Part shown: positions 8,330-17,451 of the stretch, one piece after another | Numbering within the stretch: position 1 is the first letter of the stretch | Layout of the letters: every line of letters begins with the position of its first letter | Source: Gottschalkiaceae bacterium SANA | GTDB lineage: Bacteria > Bacillota > Clostridia > Tissierellales > GPF-1 | Assembly (NCBI GenBank): GCA_036323355.1 | Contig: AP028876.1 | Span: 2,914,001-2,978,000, forward strand | Length of the DNA stretch: 64,000 bases | Direction of reading: 5' to 3' | Notes under the pieces: model-generated | Seen by the model: the letters and a program-made list of their open reading frames with translations, nothing else | What the model was told of the DNA's origin: nothing | Database searches by the model: none | Position numbers and translations under genes: made by a program

Positions 8330-9431
8330 TCTCACCTCTTTTCATAAAAAACATGACGGCGGCAAAGAACAAGTGCTCTTCAATCTCCTCAAAGGATTCA
8401 ATGAATTAGGCGCAAGCAAAAAGATTAGCATATTCTGCTATGCCTACATGATTGAAACGATTCGTCAGATAATTCCTGATGCAGAAATTATCACCATTAA
8501 AGCTAGCAAATTCCCTAAAAAACTGATCGCAGACTATTGGGTGAAAACCTTTCGACTGCCGAAGATCGTCAAAAGGCATGGCATTTCTATTTTATTCTTT
8601 CCCGTTTCCCATACAGGTCTAATGCGTTTTTCAATCCCAACGGTCGTTTTGCCCCATGATATTCAGCCTATTTCCAGACGTGAAAACTACTCAGTCTTGG
8701 AAGGTCTTAAATATCAATGCATTTATCATTTTGATTTTTTACTAAGAGACCATATCGTTTCAATTTCGAACTTTGATCTTGCTCAATTGGAAGCCCATTA
8801 TCCGCAGCATACGCATAAATTCAAACAAATCTATAATCCCATCGCAATGAAGCCAAAAGTCGATCATCCTAAAAAAAAGCAAGAAATTATCGCGATCAAC
8901 ATCCAGTATCCACATAAAAATATTAAGACCTTGATCAAGGCTTTTTCCATAATTCAACATCAAATTCCCCATACCCTCGTCCTGGTAGGCAGCAAGAATA
9001 AAATGACAAGCCCTTTATTGACTTGTATCACAGAGGAAAAGGTAACCAATCGCGTCCAGTTTACAGGCTTTCTATCGGATAAAGACTTACATCAACGCTT
9101 GGAAGAAAGTGCCTTGTACGTCAACCCTTCTTCATTTGAAGGATTTGGCATGACAGCAATCGAAGCCATGATACTTAAGGTTCCCGTCATCGTTGCTGAC
9201 ACCACTGCTTCCCCAGAAGTTACCAAAGGACTCTGCACGTATTATTCTCCTGTATCCGATGAAAGGGCATTGGCGAGAAAAATGCTAGCCAACTTGCAGG
9301 ACCCACCGAATCAAGCCACCTTGCATGCCATCAGCAATCAAATTGAATCCGCTTATTCCTATAGAAAAATCGCTAATGAGTATCTGGAATTCTTCCAGAC
9401 AATCCATGAAAAACAAAATCAGCCGAGGTAA
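8313..9431 (+). CDS. Glycosyltransferase family 4
   Basis: A 372-aa GT4 enzyme. It starts MKIGIDLTSF, parallel to MKIGVNLSF in the preceding gene, and shares QYPHKNIKTLIKAFSII, QIPHTLVLVG and the catalytic-region motif FEGFGMTAIEAM, followed by PVIVADTTASPEV. The start codon overlaps the upstream gene by 17 bases with AAGGAG just before, so translation is probably coupled. It is the second gene of a plus-strand set of three glycosyltransferases and a GDP-mannose pyrophosphorylase. A mannosyltransferase role is plausible given that neighbour but is inference. Confidence 0.85.
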   Translation: MKIGIDLTSFHKKHDGGKEQVLFNLLKGFNELGASKKISIFCYAYMIETIRQIIPDAEIITIKASKFPKKLIADYWVKTFRLPKIVKRHGISILFFPVSHTGLMRFSIPTVVLPHDIQPISRRENYSVLEGLKYQCIYHFDFLLRDHIVSISNFDLAQLEAHYPQHTHKFKQIYNPIAMKPKVDHPKKKQEIIAINIQYPHKNIKTLIKAFSIIQHQIPHTLVLVGSKNKMTSPLLTCITEEKVTNRVQFTGFLSDKDLHQRLEESALYVNPSSFEGFGMTAIEAMILKVPVIVADTTASPEVTKGLCTYYSPVSDERALARKMLANLQDPPNQATLHAISNQIESAYSYRKIANEYLEFFQTIHEKQNQPR

Positions 9432-9435
9432 ACAT

Positions 9436-10572
9436 ATGAGAATTCTATATATTTATCAAAACAAAGTGTATGGCATGAATGGCGGATCTCTCGAGAGCCG
9501 CAAGGTTTACGAATCCCTATTGGAACTCCAAGAAGAAGGTCTAGACCTGCACGTCGAACGTCTTGCCCTTGAAGATACGCGAGTGAAAAAGACAAGATGG
9601 AAGGATATTGTCAGCCGGATTCTGGGGCATTCCAATTACTTCTATCTCGAATGGCTAAAAATTAAAAAAAGCGTCCTCGATGAAAAATATGATCTGATCG
9701 TCCTCGGCCACTCCCGTCTGGGTTTTATCGCAAAGGATTTTCGCTTTGAGAAAGCCACCACAGTCATGACACAATTTCATAATATTGAATATGATTATGT
9801 CAACGTATATCAATCAAAGTATCAGGGCTTTAAACGCTTTTTCTTCACCACCCTGGAAAAAAGATCCACAAAAAGAGATGAAGCCGATGCCTTACGCTAC
9901 TCCCATCACACTCTCTTTATGACAGAAGAAGACTTACAACGGTCCAAGGAACTTTATCAACACAATGTTCCATTTTCCATCATTCCGATTTGCACCAAAG
10001 CAATTCAGCACGAGTCGATGAGCGCAAATACAAAAAAACTGAACTTGGTCTTTATTGGCGCTTTAAACTACCCTAGCAATATCGATGGTTTGAAATGGTT
10101 TTTGAAAGAGGTTTGGTCAACCTTGCAGAACGATCCACAGATTCAATTGATAATTGGTGGCAGCAATCCAACAATAGAAATCAAAACTTTGCTTAATCGT
10201 TATCAGAACCTAGAATGTCATTATAATTTTCACCATTTTGAGGATATTGTTCCATCTAACTCTGTCTTTCTTTCCTTCGTCACTTCCACTGCAGGAATGA
10301 AAACCAAGGCAGCAGAGGCCTTGGCTGCGGGACTCGTTATTATTGCTACAAAAGAAACCTTTATTGGCTATGGGGAAGCGATCCATGATCCGATGGGTAA
10401 AAACATATTAATAGAAGCCAATAATTCACAAGACTTTCTAACTCAAATTCAACGTAGAAAAGATAGTGTTCCCACTCAAGAGGCAAAAAATCGATCCCTC
10501 TTGCTCTGGGAAAAATACTATTCTACAGAACGAACCAAAAGAGAATTAAAGTCGATCCTCTCGCAACTTTAA
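9436..10572 (+). CDS. Glycosyltransferase (GT4-like)
   Basis: A 378-aa protein with a GT-B layout more divergent than its two neighbours. The N-terminal domain has MRILYIYQNKVYGMNGGS, FHNIEYDYVNVY and a basic helix region. The C-terminal domain has NLVFIGALNYPSNIDGLKWF and GMKTKAAEALAAGLVIIATKE, the usual nucleotide-sugar binding region of GT4 enzymes. ATG 9436 follows the previous stop by 4 bases with GAGG upstream; the longer frame starting at 9325 lies inside the previous gene and is not used. It is probably co-transcribed with the surrounding polysaccharide genes. Confidence 0.75.
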   Translation: MRILYIYQNKVYGMNGGSLESRKVYESLLELQEEGLDLHVERLALEDTRVKKTRWKDIVSRILGHSNYFYLEWLKIKKSVLDEKYDLIVLGHSRLGFIAKDFRFEKATTVMTQFHNIEYDYVNVYQSKYQGFKRFFFTTLEKRSTKRDEADALRYSHHTLFMTEEDLQRSKELYQHNVPFSIIPICTKAIQHESMSANTKKLNLVFIGALNYPSNIDGLKWFLKEVWSTLQNDPQIQLIIGGSNPTIEIKTLLNRYQNLECHYNFHHFEDIVPSNSVFLSFVTSTAGMKTKAAEALAAGLVIIATKETFIGYGEAIHDPMGKNILIEANNSQDFLTQIQRRKDSVPTQEAKNRSLLLWEKYYSTERTKRELKSILSQL

Positions 10573-10602
10573 TGACAATTATTTTTCAAGAAAGGATTTC
10601 CC

Positions 10603-11625
10603 ATGAAGATTATCATTCTTGCCGGCGGCAGCGGAACCCGTCTTTGGCCTTTGAGCCAAGAAAATCATCCTAAACAATTTGTAAAATTTCAAGAGCAGGA
10701 AAACTCTCTCTTTCAAGAAACAATCTTGCGTAGTCTTCTCTTGGTATCAATGAAAGATATCTTTATTGTTAGTAATATGCAATACAGCGGCTTTATTTTA
10801 AAAGATTTAAAAGAAATCAATCAAACCCTTCCCCTGGAAAATATCATTCTGGAGCCAGAAGCAAAAGGCACTCTGCCTGCCATCTATGCAGGTGTTCATA
10901 CTTGTGCCGCAAAACATGAGGAAACGGTCTTAATCCTATCTTCCGATCATCTAATTAAAGATAACACCACATTTATTCAGTTGATTCGACAATCGGAAAA
11001 ACTTGCTCAAAACCATTTGGTCACTTTTGGCATTCAACCCGATCATCCCCACACAGGATATGGATATATCTCTCCTGGAAGATCAATTGAACATGGCTTC
11101 AAAGTCAATTCTTTCCACGAAAAGCCCAACGCCAAAAAAGCACTTTCCTACATTCAAAAAGGCTATTATTGGAATGCAGGGATCTTTTTGTTGAATTCCA
11201 CACTCTTCAAAGAAGAGGTCCGCACCCTCGCTCCCAGCGTTCATCAGGCCTTTGCAAATAGTCATAAACTTGATGATGCTTTCTGCAAGATCCATGAGAA
11301 AACTTCTATTGATGTAGGCATTATGGAAAAAAGCCAATGCGTAGCTGTTGTGCCCGCTACAATTCAATGGACAGACTTAGGCAGTTTTGACGCCCTCTAT
11401 GAACAGAGACTAAAGGACGCTAGCAAGAACGTAACAGAAAATCGTCATATCCATCTTAGCTCGACCCATAACCTTGTCATCGCACCGTCGAATAAAACCA
11501 TCGCGACCATCGGAATCGACAATTTACTCATTGTTGATCATGAAGAGTACTTATTGATATGCAAAAAAAACCACTCCCAACGTGTAAAGGAAGTGGCTGA
11601 AATCATAAGGAAAAATAAAAGTTAA
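10603..11625 (+). CDS. manC: Mannose-1-phosphate guanylyltransferase
   Basis: A 340-aa nucleotidyltransferase predicted to make GDP-mannose from mannose-1-phosphate and GTP. It begins with the pyrophosphorylase signature LAGGSGTRLWPLS at about residues 5-17 and PKQFVKF, with FHEKP and WNAGIFL further on. It is shorter than bifunctional AlgA/ManC proteins because the C-terminal cupin phosphomannose isomerase domain is absent, so isomerase activity must come from elsewhere. AAAGGA precedes the ATG. It closes the glycosyltransferase operon, and implies that the polysaccharide contains mannose or a GDP-mannose derived sugar. Confidence 0.85.
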   Translation: MKIIILAGGSGTRLWPLSQENHPKQFVKFQEQENSLFQETILRSLLLVSMKDIFIVSNMQYSGFILKDLKEINQTLPLENIILEPEAKGTLPAIYAGVHTCAAKHEETVLILSSDHLIKDNTTFIQLIRQSEKLAQNHLVTFGIQPDHPHTGYGYISPGRSIEHGFKVNSFHEKPNAKKALSYIQKGYYWNAGIFLLNSTLFKEEVRTLAPSVHQAFANSHKLDDAFCKIHEKTSIDVGIMEKSQCVAVVPATIQWTDLGSFDALYEQRLKDASKNVTENRHIHLSSTHNLVIAPSNKTIATIGIDNLLIVDHEEYLLICKKNHSQRVKEVAEIIRKNKS

Positions 11626-11738
11626 ATAAGAACTTCTAGCAATTTCCTGCTAAGACAGTCACTTATCTTTGTGCGCAAGCATAGACTCCACCAGCAGATA
11701 CCAGGAAAACCTATATCCAGATCAAGACCGCTCTTTCT

Positions 11739-13097
11739 TTAATCAAATGTCCGAATTACCGTCTTAATCTTCCCAGATGGAGATTTTTCAATTTTTTTAA
11801 CCACTTCCCAAGTTATATTCATGTCACCAATTATTCTTTTTGCATTTTTATGAACCATTTCCATTTTTTCCGGTACAAAGCCCTCACGCACCTCAAGGCG
11901 AATATGTAATTGCCCCGGCTCATCTTGAATATATTGGAAGGTACGAATGCCTGGTATCCCTAGAACAATTCTGGCCGTATGATTTATTTTTCGCCCTTCC
12001 CCCGTTACAATATAATCCCGTACACGACCCGTCAGCTTTTCTAGATAGGGACTCTTCCACCCACAAGGACACCCAGACGAGCGTAAAATTCCCCGATCCT
12101 CGGGACAATAGCGAATAAAGGGCGCATCTAAAGACCACAAATCTGTGACCACAATTTCACCATCTATTCCATCGGGCACCACCTTGCCCTGATCATCAAC
12201 AATTTCTACATGCACCCGGTCCAAAATATGATAATGGCCGTGATCACATTGAACTGCAATCATGCCCAATTCACTCGTTCCATAGGTTTGAAACACCTTG
12301 CAGTCAAAAGCCTTTTTTACGACCCGCTTTTCTTCTTGCGTTAATCCTTCACTGTCAAACACGACTGCAGACAAACTCAACCGTTTGTCACAATGGGCGA
12401 TCGCTTCTTCCGCCAATCGATGCCAACAAAAAGCATATCCAGTTCCAAGATCTGGTCCATATTCGACTATTGCCTGCAGATACTCCCCATAGGAGTTCTC
12501 ATCCAAATGATAAATCGAGCATTGTAATTGATTCATCCTGGCTACCTCCATCCAAAAGGGAGCTTTATGAGAAGTAACATCCTTGATTGGTACATTGGAA
12601 AATCGCGCCTTTTTCCCCTTCTGTTTTCCACCTGCAAAATCATAGAGGCAGTCATAGAAAGCATATTCATAATGCAGGCTTCTTAGATCCCTAACAAATT
12701 TCAAGCTCCCCGAAGTCCCTCCCGTCGTTCCATGCCAATATCCAAGAGCAGGTTTGGGATTTCGATGGCTTTTCGGATCATTTCGCAAGTCGTCCTTTCT
12801 TAACAAGGGCAACTTGACAATTTCCTCTAACCCCTTTAATTCACCAGCCAAGATCAGCCCCTGATAATAAGGAACATGCTTTCTACACGAAGCTAGTAAT
12901 CGATTCAAACGTTTCAGCTTTTCTATGGAATGGTCTTCCGAAAGAATACGAAGCACATCGATATTTTCATAATGCCTCTGATATTCGCCGCCATGACGTG
13001 TCTTATTTCTCTTCACGGCTTCCAAGTTCGCCAATACTTTTCGAATGTCTAACGGGGCAAGTTTAAAGATCGCTCTTTTCCACGGTTTCATTCCCAC
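11739..13097 (-). CDS. CapK/PaaK-like AMP-forming ligase
   Basis: A 452-aa protein of the phenylacetate-CoA ligase / CapK branch of adenylate-forming enzymes. It shows the phosphate-binding loop GTTGGTSGSLKF near residue 124, QTYGTSELG in the middle and RYCPEDRG plus KLTGRVRDY towards the C-terminus. CapK relatives occur in capsule and polysaccharide loci and are thought to activate an acid for decoration; the substrate is unknown here. The start is GTG 13097 with GGGAGGG 6 bases upstream, although ATG 13091 is also possible. It is convergent with the glycosyltransferase operon and probably belongs to the same surface-polysaccharide region. Confidence 0.75.
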   Translation of the reverse strand: MGMKPWKRAIFKLAPLDIRKVLANLEAVKRNKTRHGGEYQRHYENIDVLRILSEDHSIEKLKRLNRLLASCRKHVPYYQGLILAGELKGLEEIVKLPLLRKDDLRNDPKSHRNPKPALGYWHGTTGGTSGSLKFVRDLRSLHYEYAFYDCLYDFAGGKQKGKKARFSNVPIKDVTSHKAPFWMEVARMNQLQCSIYHLDENSYGEYLQAIVEYGPDLGTGYAFCWHRLAEEAIAHCDKRLSLSAVVFDSEGLTQEEKRVVKKAFDCKVFQTYGTSELGMIAVQCDHGHYHILDRVHVEIVDDQGKVVPDGIDGEIVVTDLWSLDAPFIRYCPEDRGILRSSGCPCGWKSPYLEKLTGRVRDYIVTGEGRKINHTARIVLGIPGIRTFQYIQDEPGQLHIRLEVREGFVPEKMEMVHKNAKRIIGDMNITWEVVKKIEKSPSGKIKTVIRTFD

Positions 13098-13202
13098 TTC
13101 GATCCCTCCCTTGTCTTCTTATAATGACCGTCATTATTGATTTAATATTATCATCTTTTTATAGGTTAATGAATAAAATTCATTTTTTCCCGATACTCGA
13201 CT

Positions 13203-13212
13203 CCCCCCCCCC
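13203..13212. repeat. Poly-C tract (C10)
   Basis: Ten consecutive C in an AT-rich intergenic region, 210 bases upstream of the MORN gene and 106 bases upstream of the CapK-like start. Tracts of this length can change length by slipped-strand pairing. Confidence 0.9.
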
Positions 13213-13336
13213 TCATGCCCTTCACCATACAATAAAAAGAAACCAATCCTGACTATTTTCATTGAATGTTTATCTGCGTCATTCAACCTATAATCCAATA
13301 AAAGATGACCTTCTGCGCTGAAACGATGATTGTCTA

Positions 13337-13365
13337 TTCACAATAGTCGAGAAAAGGGATAGAAT
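13337..13365 (+). promoter_or_regulatory. Sigma-A-type promoter of the MORN-repeat gene
   Basis: TTCACA at 13337-13342, a 17-base spacer, then TAGAAT at 13360-13365, 57 bases before the start codon. Sites were read by eye. Confidence 0.5.
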
Positions 13366-13421
13366 TAGATTATAAATTACCGAGAATTATTGTTCTACAA
13401 ATTATCGTCGAGGAGGAGCAA

Positions 13422-14972
13422 ATGAAAAAAATATCGATTGTACTATTGATCACAACTCTACTATTTGCCTCTTTCACACCGGGCTTTGCCGCGATGGAAA
13501 GAGCAACCCTGCCAGACTCTCCAGTAACCTTCAATGGAACTCCCATTGATAATCAAAGAGCTACCTATCCACTAATCGTATACAAGAACATTACCTACTT
13601 TCCAATGACTTGGGATTATGCAAGCGCCTTAGGTCTATCTTCAAACTATACAGAAGCCCGGGGATTGGTAATTGAAAAAAGCAACTCTTCCGTTAATCTG
13701 GTACAAAGTGTAACTGCAAATAACAATCCAAACGCATCTTATGCAGTCAGTCTTCCCTACTTCCCAATTACAGTAAACGGAAAGAAAATTAATAATGCAA
13801 AAGAACCCTATCCATTGTTGCTTTTCAGGAACATTACCTATTTCCCTTTGACTTGGGCATTTGCCGTAACAGAGTTTGGATGGGAATACTCATACAACAA
13901 TGTAATTGGACTCAAAATTGAAACCCATCCGTTCCAGCCAACCAGCCCATTGCACGAACAAAAAACAATCAACTACGGAAATGGCGATGTCTATAAAGGC
14001 GAAATGCTGAACACTTACAAGGATGGAACGGGAACCTTTACTTGGGCGAACGGCGATTATTATTCTGGTGAATGGGCAATGAATAAAAAAGAAGGAACAG
14101 GAATCCTCATGCGATCAAATGGCAATTCCTATTCTGGCGAATGGAGAAATGATGACAAAAATGGATTCGGAACCTTTTCCTTTTCCAACAGCGATCGTTA
14201 TCAAGGTGAAGTAACCCAATCAAGATATCATGGAATTGGTACTTTCACTTGGGCCAATGGCAACCAATATCAAGGTACTTGGATCCACAGCAAACGTACA
14301 GGACATGGAATTATGACTTATGCAAATGGCGACCAATACGAAGGAGACTTCCTTGACGACCTTTATGATGGCTATGGAAAAACGACTTTAGCAAATGGAA
14401 CGGTTAAAGAAGGCATCTGGAAAGCAGGTAAACTTGATAAATCCTTGCCAGCCCCACCAACAAATATATCTGTAGAAGCAACTACAGACAAGACGATTGG
14501 TATTCACTGGACCCCTGCAGAAAATGTCAATTACGCAACCCTTTACTACACAACAGACCCTGCCGGAAAATGGGTTGAAATGAAGCATGCCGATGGATTG
14601 ACACTAAAACTGAGAGGGACAGGATATACCTTTGGACAAGCACTTCCAGGTCAAGTTTATTATTTTAAACTCACTTCAACTTACAGTGGCAACGAGTCAA
14701 CAGATAGTATAATTGTCAGCATTCAAGCAAATGGGGGGCCAAAATCCATGACCACCCACGTCATACAATCGCAAATCAAACAGGTCTTCGAAGGATTCAA
14801 AAGTGAAAGAAGCTTCGAACTTGCCAATGGTCAAGTTTGGAAACAAACATCCTTTGAAAACGAAAACTCGCATCTATTCAAGCCAGATGTTTTAATCTAC
14901 CTTGATGATAATGAGTATAAAATGATCGTAGAAGGATTGGATCAAGAGATCACCGTTATCCGTGTGAAATAG
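13422..14972 (+). CDS. Secreted MORN-repeat protein with duplicated N-terminal module and FN3 domain
   Basis: A 516-aa exported protein. Residues 1-24 are a signal peptide ending GFAA. Two copies of a module follow at about 30-88 and 108-166, sharing NG...YPL, (K/R)NITYFP and TW, similar to copper-amine-oxidase-N/stalk-type repeats. From about 185 there are six complete 23-residue MORN repeats and part of a seventh (NGDYYSGEW, GTGTFTWANG), then a fibronectin-III-like domain (about 345-435, APPTNISVEA to YYFKLTS). The rest is an unassigned C-terminal region. GAGGAGGAG precedes the ATG. There is no sortase motif or C-terminal anchor, so it may be released or bound through the repeats. Its role is unknown; the location beside polysaccharide genes suggests a cell-surface function. 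Confidence 0.8.
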   Translation: MKKISIVLLITTLLFASFTPGFAAMERATLPDSPVTFNGTPIDNQRATYPLIVYKNITYFPMTWDYASALGLSSNYTEARGLVIEKSNSSVNLVQSVTANNNPNASYAVSLPYFPITVNGKKINNAKEPYPLLLFRNITYFPLTWAFAVTEFGWEYSYNNVIGLKIETHPFQPTSPLHEQKTINYGNGDVYKGEMLNTYKDGTGTFTWANGDYYSGEWAMNKKEGTGILMRSNGNSYSGEWRNDDKNGFGTFSFSNSDRYQGEVTQSRYHGIGTFTWANGNQYQGTWIHSKRTGHGIMTYANGDQYEGDFLDDLYDGYGKTTLANGTVKEGIWKAGKLDKSLPAPPTNISVEATTDKTIGIHWTPAENVNYATLYYTTDPAGKWVEMKHADGLTLKLRGTGYTFGQALPGQVYYFKLTSTYSGNESTDSIIVSIQANGGPKSMTTHVIQSQIKQVFEGFKSERSFELANGQVWKQTSFENENSHLFKPDVLIYLDDNEYKMIVEGLDQEITVIRVK

Positions 14973-14980
14973 TCCAGCTC

Positions 14981-15020
14981 AAGGACCAGAATTGAAGTTC
15001 TTTCAATTCTGGTCCTTTTC
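14981..15020 (+). terminator. Rho-independent terminator after the MORN gene
   Basis: A perfect 16-bp stem (AAGGACCAGAATTGAA / TTCAATTCTGGTCCTT) with a short loop and a following TTTTC. It starts 9 bases after the stop. Confidence 0.9.
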
Positions 15021-15079
15021 TATCACCGCTTCTTTTTCAAATCAACATCCTCTCCTTTTTTTGCATGATACAACTGCAC

Positions 15080-15104
15080 AAAAAAAAGGATCAAGCTTGA
15101 TCGC
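15080..15104 (-). terminator. Rho-independent terminator after kdgK
   Basis: Minus strand: the palindrome GATCAAGCTTGATC forms a hairpin and is followed by CTTTTTTTT. It lies 14 bases after the kdgK stop. Confidence 0.8.
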
Positions 15105-15117
15105 TTAATCCCTTTCC

Positions 15118-16062
15118 TTATTGGCAATGTTGAGCCATAAAGCTTTCCATTTCATCTCGAGACGGTAATCCAGAATTGTCGCCTTCTGACATAACAGCCA
15201 AAGCACCAATGGCATTCCCGCGGCAAACTGCATTTTCAATGGTATACCCTTCCAATAGACTGCTCATCAAACCAACAGCAAATCCATCACCAGCTCCCAC
15301 CGTATCTACAACTTCCTTTACCAAAAACCCTTTGATTGTTCCAGATTCTTCCTTCGAAGCAAAATAAGCGCCCTCTGCACCCAACTTAATCACAATGTTT
15401 TTTGTTCCATGAATTAAATAATGTTGTGCAATCTTTTCTGCCGATTGAAGGCCCGTTAGCCGCTGTGCTTCAGATATACCCGGCAGAAAGTAATCACTCA
15501 TATAAGCAAATTCATTGATGACTGTCTTCATCACTTCTTCTGATTCCCATAGTTGCGGTCGAAGATTTGGATCGAAGAAGACCGGCACCTCATTGATTGC
15601 AGCTTCCTTCACTAGATACTTTTCTGCTTGAAGAATCGACTCAGACAAGGCCAAACTGATTCCCGTTACATGAAGGGCATTCACATTTCGAAAGGAAAGT
15701 TGCATTACATCCTTTACTTGAATCGTGGAAGCAGCTGAACCCTTTCGGTAGTAGGCGATATCTGGATCCCCGCTTGCAACCTTCGACTTCATATAAAAAC
15801 CCGTTTGATGACTATTCACCATTTGGATTTTCTCTGTCGCAATCTGATGCTCTGCAATGGATTCCTTAATATATTCACCAAAAGGGTCGGCCCCTACCTT
15901 TGAAATATACTCTACCTGATGATCCAAACGAGACAAACCGATCGCTACATTCAATTCCGCCCCTGCCAATCCTTTCTCAAACAATGAAACATCTTTCAAT
16001 AGCCCTTCTTCTTTTGCGATGAAAACCACAAGCGGTTCTCCCATCGTGACAAACTTCGCCAT
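15118..16062 (-). CDS. kdgK: 2-keto-3-deoxygluconate kinase (PfkB family)
   Basis: A 314-aa ribokinase-family sugar kinase, predicted to phosphorylate 2-keto-3-deoxygluconate (KDG) to KDPG with ATP. It has GEPLVVF at the N-terminus, the GLAGAELNVAIGLSRL substrate-binding segment, VVDTVGAGDGFAVG (PfkB signature 2 with the catalytic Asp) near residue 250 and the FFDPNLRP motif seen in KdgK. ATG 16062 is preferred because the fold begins there and AGGGG lies just upstream. It is the last gene of the IclR-linked sugar-acid cluster, and its product KDPG is the substrate of the Eda aldolase encoded upstream. Confidence 0.85.
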   Translation of the reverse strand: MAKFVTMGEPLVVFIAKEEGLLKDVSLFEKGLAGAELNVAIGLSRLDHQVEYISKVGADPFGEYIKESIAEHQIATEKIQMVNSHQTGFYMKSKVASGDPDIAYYRKGSAASTIQVKDVMQLSFRNVNALHVTGISLALSESILQAEKYLVKEAAINEVPVFFDPNLRPQLWESEEVMKTVINEFAYMSDYFLPGISEAQRLTGLQSAEKIAQHYLIHGTKNIVIKLGAEGAYFASKEESGTIKGFLVKEVVDTVGAGDGFAVGLMSSLLEGYTIENAVCRGNAIGALAVMSEGDNSGLPSRDEMESFMAQHCQ

Positions 16063-16124
16063 CTTCCCCTCTTTTCTGTCTATGGAAAGCAGCATGATCA
16101 AAATCAATCATGCCACAATCTATA

Positions 16125-17369
16125 TTACGCAGCTTTGGAATTCGTATCGCCAACTGCTGCTATGCTGTTATATTTCTTTTCATCCAACATGCCTTCCGTT
16201 TTGGCTGCAATTGTCGTACTAATCATATCGCCCCAAACGTTTATCGCTGTTCCAGTTACATCCAAGTAGAAGAATACGGCTGCAATCCAACCTACGATTT
16301 CAACAGGAAGACCAAATGTATTGACGAGGATGACAGCAATTGCAATTCCACCACCCGGTACACCGGCACAACCAATAGAGAACAATACACCTAGCAAAAC
16401 GAATTGAAGAATTTGTGGCACCGTTGGATTTGCTCCAATTGCGTACATGCCCAGCATGATATAAAGTGGGATTTCCAAGGCCATGGAGTCCATGTTAAAG
16501 GTTACTCCTAGAGGAATACCAAAATCCGCCAACTCTTCATCAACACCCATATCCTTTGTCGCTTGAAGGGAGACTGGCATAGTACCGGCACTGCTCGTTG
16601 TTGCAAATGCAGTGATTAATGCTGGCAATGCTTTCTTAAAGAATGTAAAAGGATTCAATTTTGTAATTGCCCAAAACATAACGAAATACACGAGGATAAT
16701 ATGTAGAACAAATGCTACCGTATAAGCCGTTAAGAAACTAGACATCTCAGAAAGTAATGATCCTTTAAATGCCGCTACTGAACTAGCCATCAAGGCGAAG
16801 ATTCCGATTGGCGCATAATACATCACGTATTTGATAATTGTTAAAAATAGATCTTGGCCCGCATTCAGCATCGTCTTCAAAAAATCTTTATGTGATTCAT
16901 TTTTCATCAGAACGATCGCAATGCCTGCAAAAATTGCAAAGAATACAATTTGAATGATATTACCATCCGCTAAAGCGCCAAAGGCGTTACTCGGAATCCA
17001 TTCGATGTAGTTTTGAGCAGAGACCTTTGTTACTTCATAGCTTGCGTCGGGCAATGTAATACCTTGACCCGGCTTAAAGAACAAGCCTGTTGCGGTACCG
17101 ATCACTGTACCGATGACGGTTGTCAGCATAAACCATCCGATGATTTTACCAGCCCATTTGCTCAATTTTCGAATATCGGCAATGTTGGCAAACGATGATG
17201 CGATAGAAAAGAATACGAGTCCTGGCACCAACATAAATAGCAAACGAGTAAATAATGTACCAAGAGGTTTAATTACCGCGATCGGTTCTCCAACCACATA
17301 ACCTGCAATAACCCCCAATGCAGATGCCGCTAATAGCAGCATCGCAAAACTTACCTTTTTCTTTTTCAC
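16125..17369 (-). CDS. DAACS-family dicarboxylate/amino acid:cation symporter
   Basis: A 414-aa polytopic membrane protein of the glutamate/dicarboxylate symporter family (DctA/GltP fold). It shows the HP1 motif TAFATTSSAGTMPVSL, the NMD-containing helix GVTFNMDSMALEIP in the place of the NMDGT motif, and the HP2-type GVPGGGIAIAVILVN. GTG 17369 is the start, with GGAGG 7 bases upstream. The position inside a sugar-acid operon, between an aminotransferase and kdgK, suggests that it brings in an organic anion or amino acid used by that pathway. Substrate choice cannot be read from the sequence, and the variant NMDSM motif may reflect an unusual one. Confidence 0.8.
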   Translation of the reverse strand: MKKKKVSFAMLLLAASALGVIAGYVVGEPIAVIKPLGTLFTRLLFMLVPGLVFFSIASSFANIADIRKLSKWAGKIIGWFMLTTVIGTVIGTATGLFFKPGQGITLPDASYEVTKVSAQNYIEWIPSNAFGALADGNIIQIVFFAIFAGIAIVLMKNESHKDFLKTMLNAGQDLFLTIIKYVMYYAPIGIFALMASSVAAFKGSLLSEMSSFLTAYTVAFVLHIILVYFVMFWAITKLNPFTFFKKALPALITAFATTSSAGTMPVSLQATKDMGVDEELADFGIPLGVTFNMDSMALEIPLYIMLGMYAIGANPTVPQILQFVLLGVLFSIGCAGVPGGGIAIAVILVNTFGLPVEIVGWIAAVFFYLDVTGTAINVWGDMISTTIAAKTEGMLDEKKYNSIAAVGDTNSKAA

Positions 17370-17451
17370 TACAATACCTCCTCTTTCTCTTTTTTTATCA
17401 TTGAATCGAACAGTGAAACGCTTGTTTGAAGCTAGGAAACATCATAATCGG

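Larger units (their letters stand above)
13098..13421. other. Intergenic region between divergent CapK-like and MORN genes
   Basis: A 324-base gap that is AT-rich apart from a C10 tract. It holds the promoters of both divergent genes, a plus-strand sigma-A-type promoter at 13337-13365 and a small inverted repeat (ATTGT / ACAAT) that overlaps its -35 region. No gene is seen in it. Confidence 0.6.

Noticed and set aside
7685-8972. Antisense frames in the two GT4 genes (7685-7876 and 8760-8972)
   Set aside because: Overlap strong plus-strand coding sequence and merely mirror the paralogous segments; no ribosome sites.
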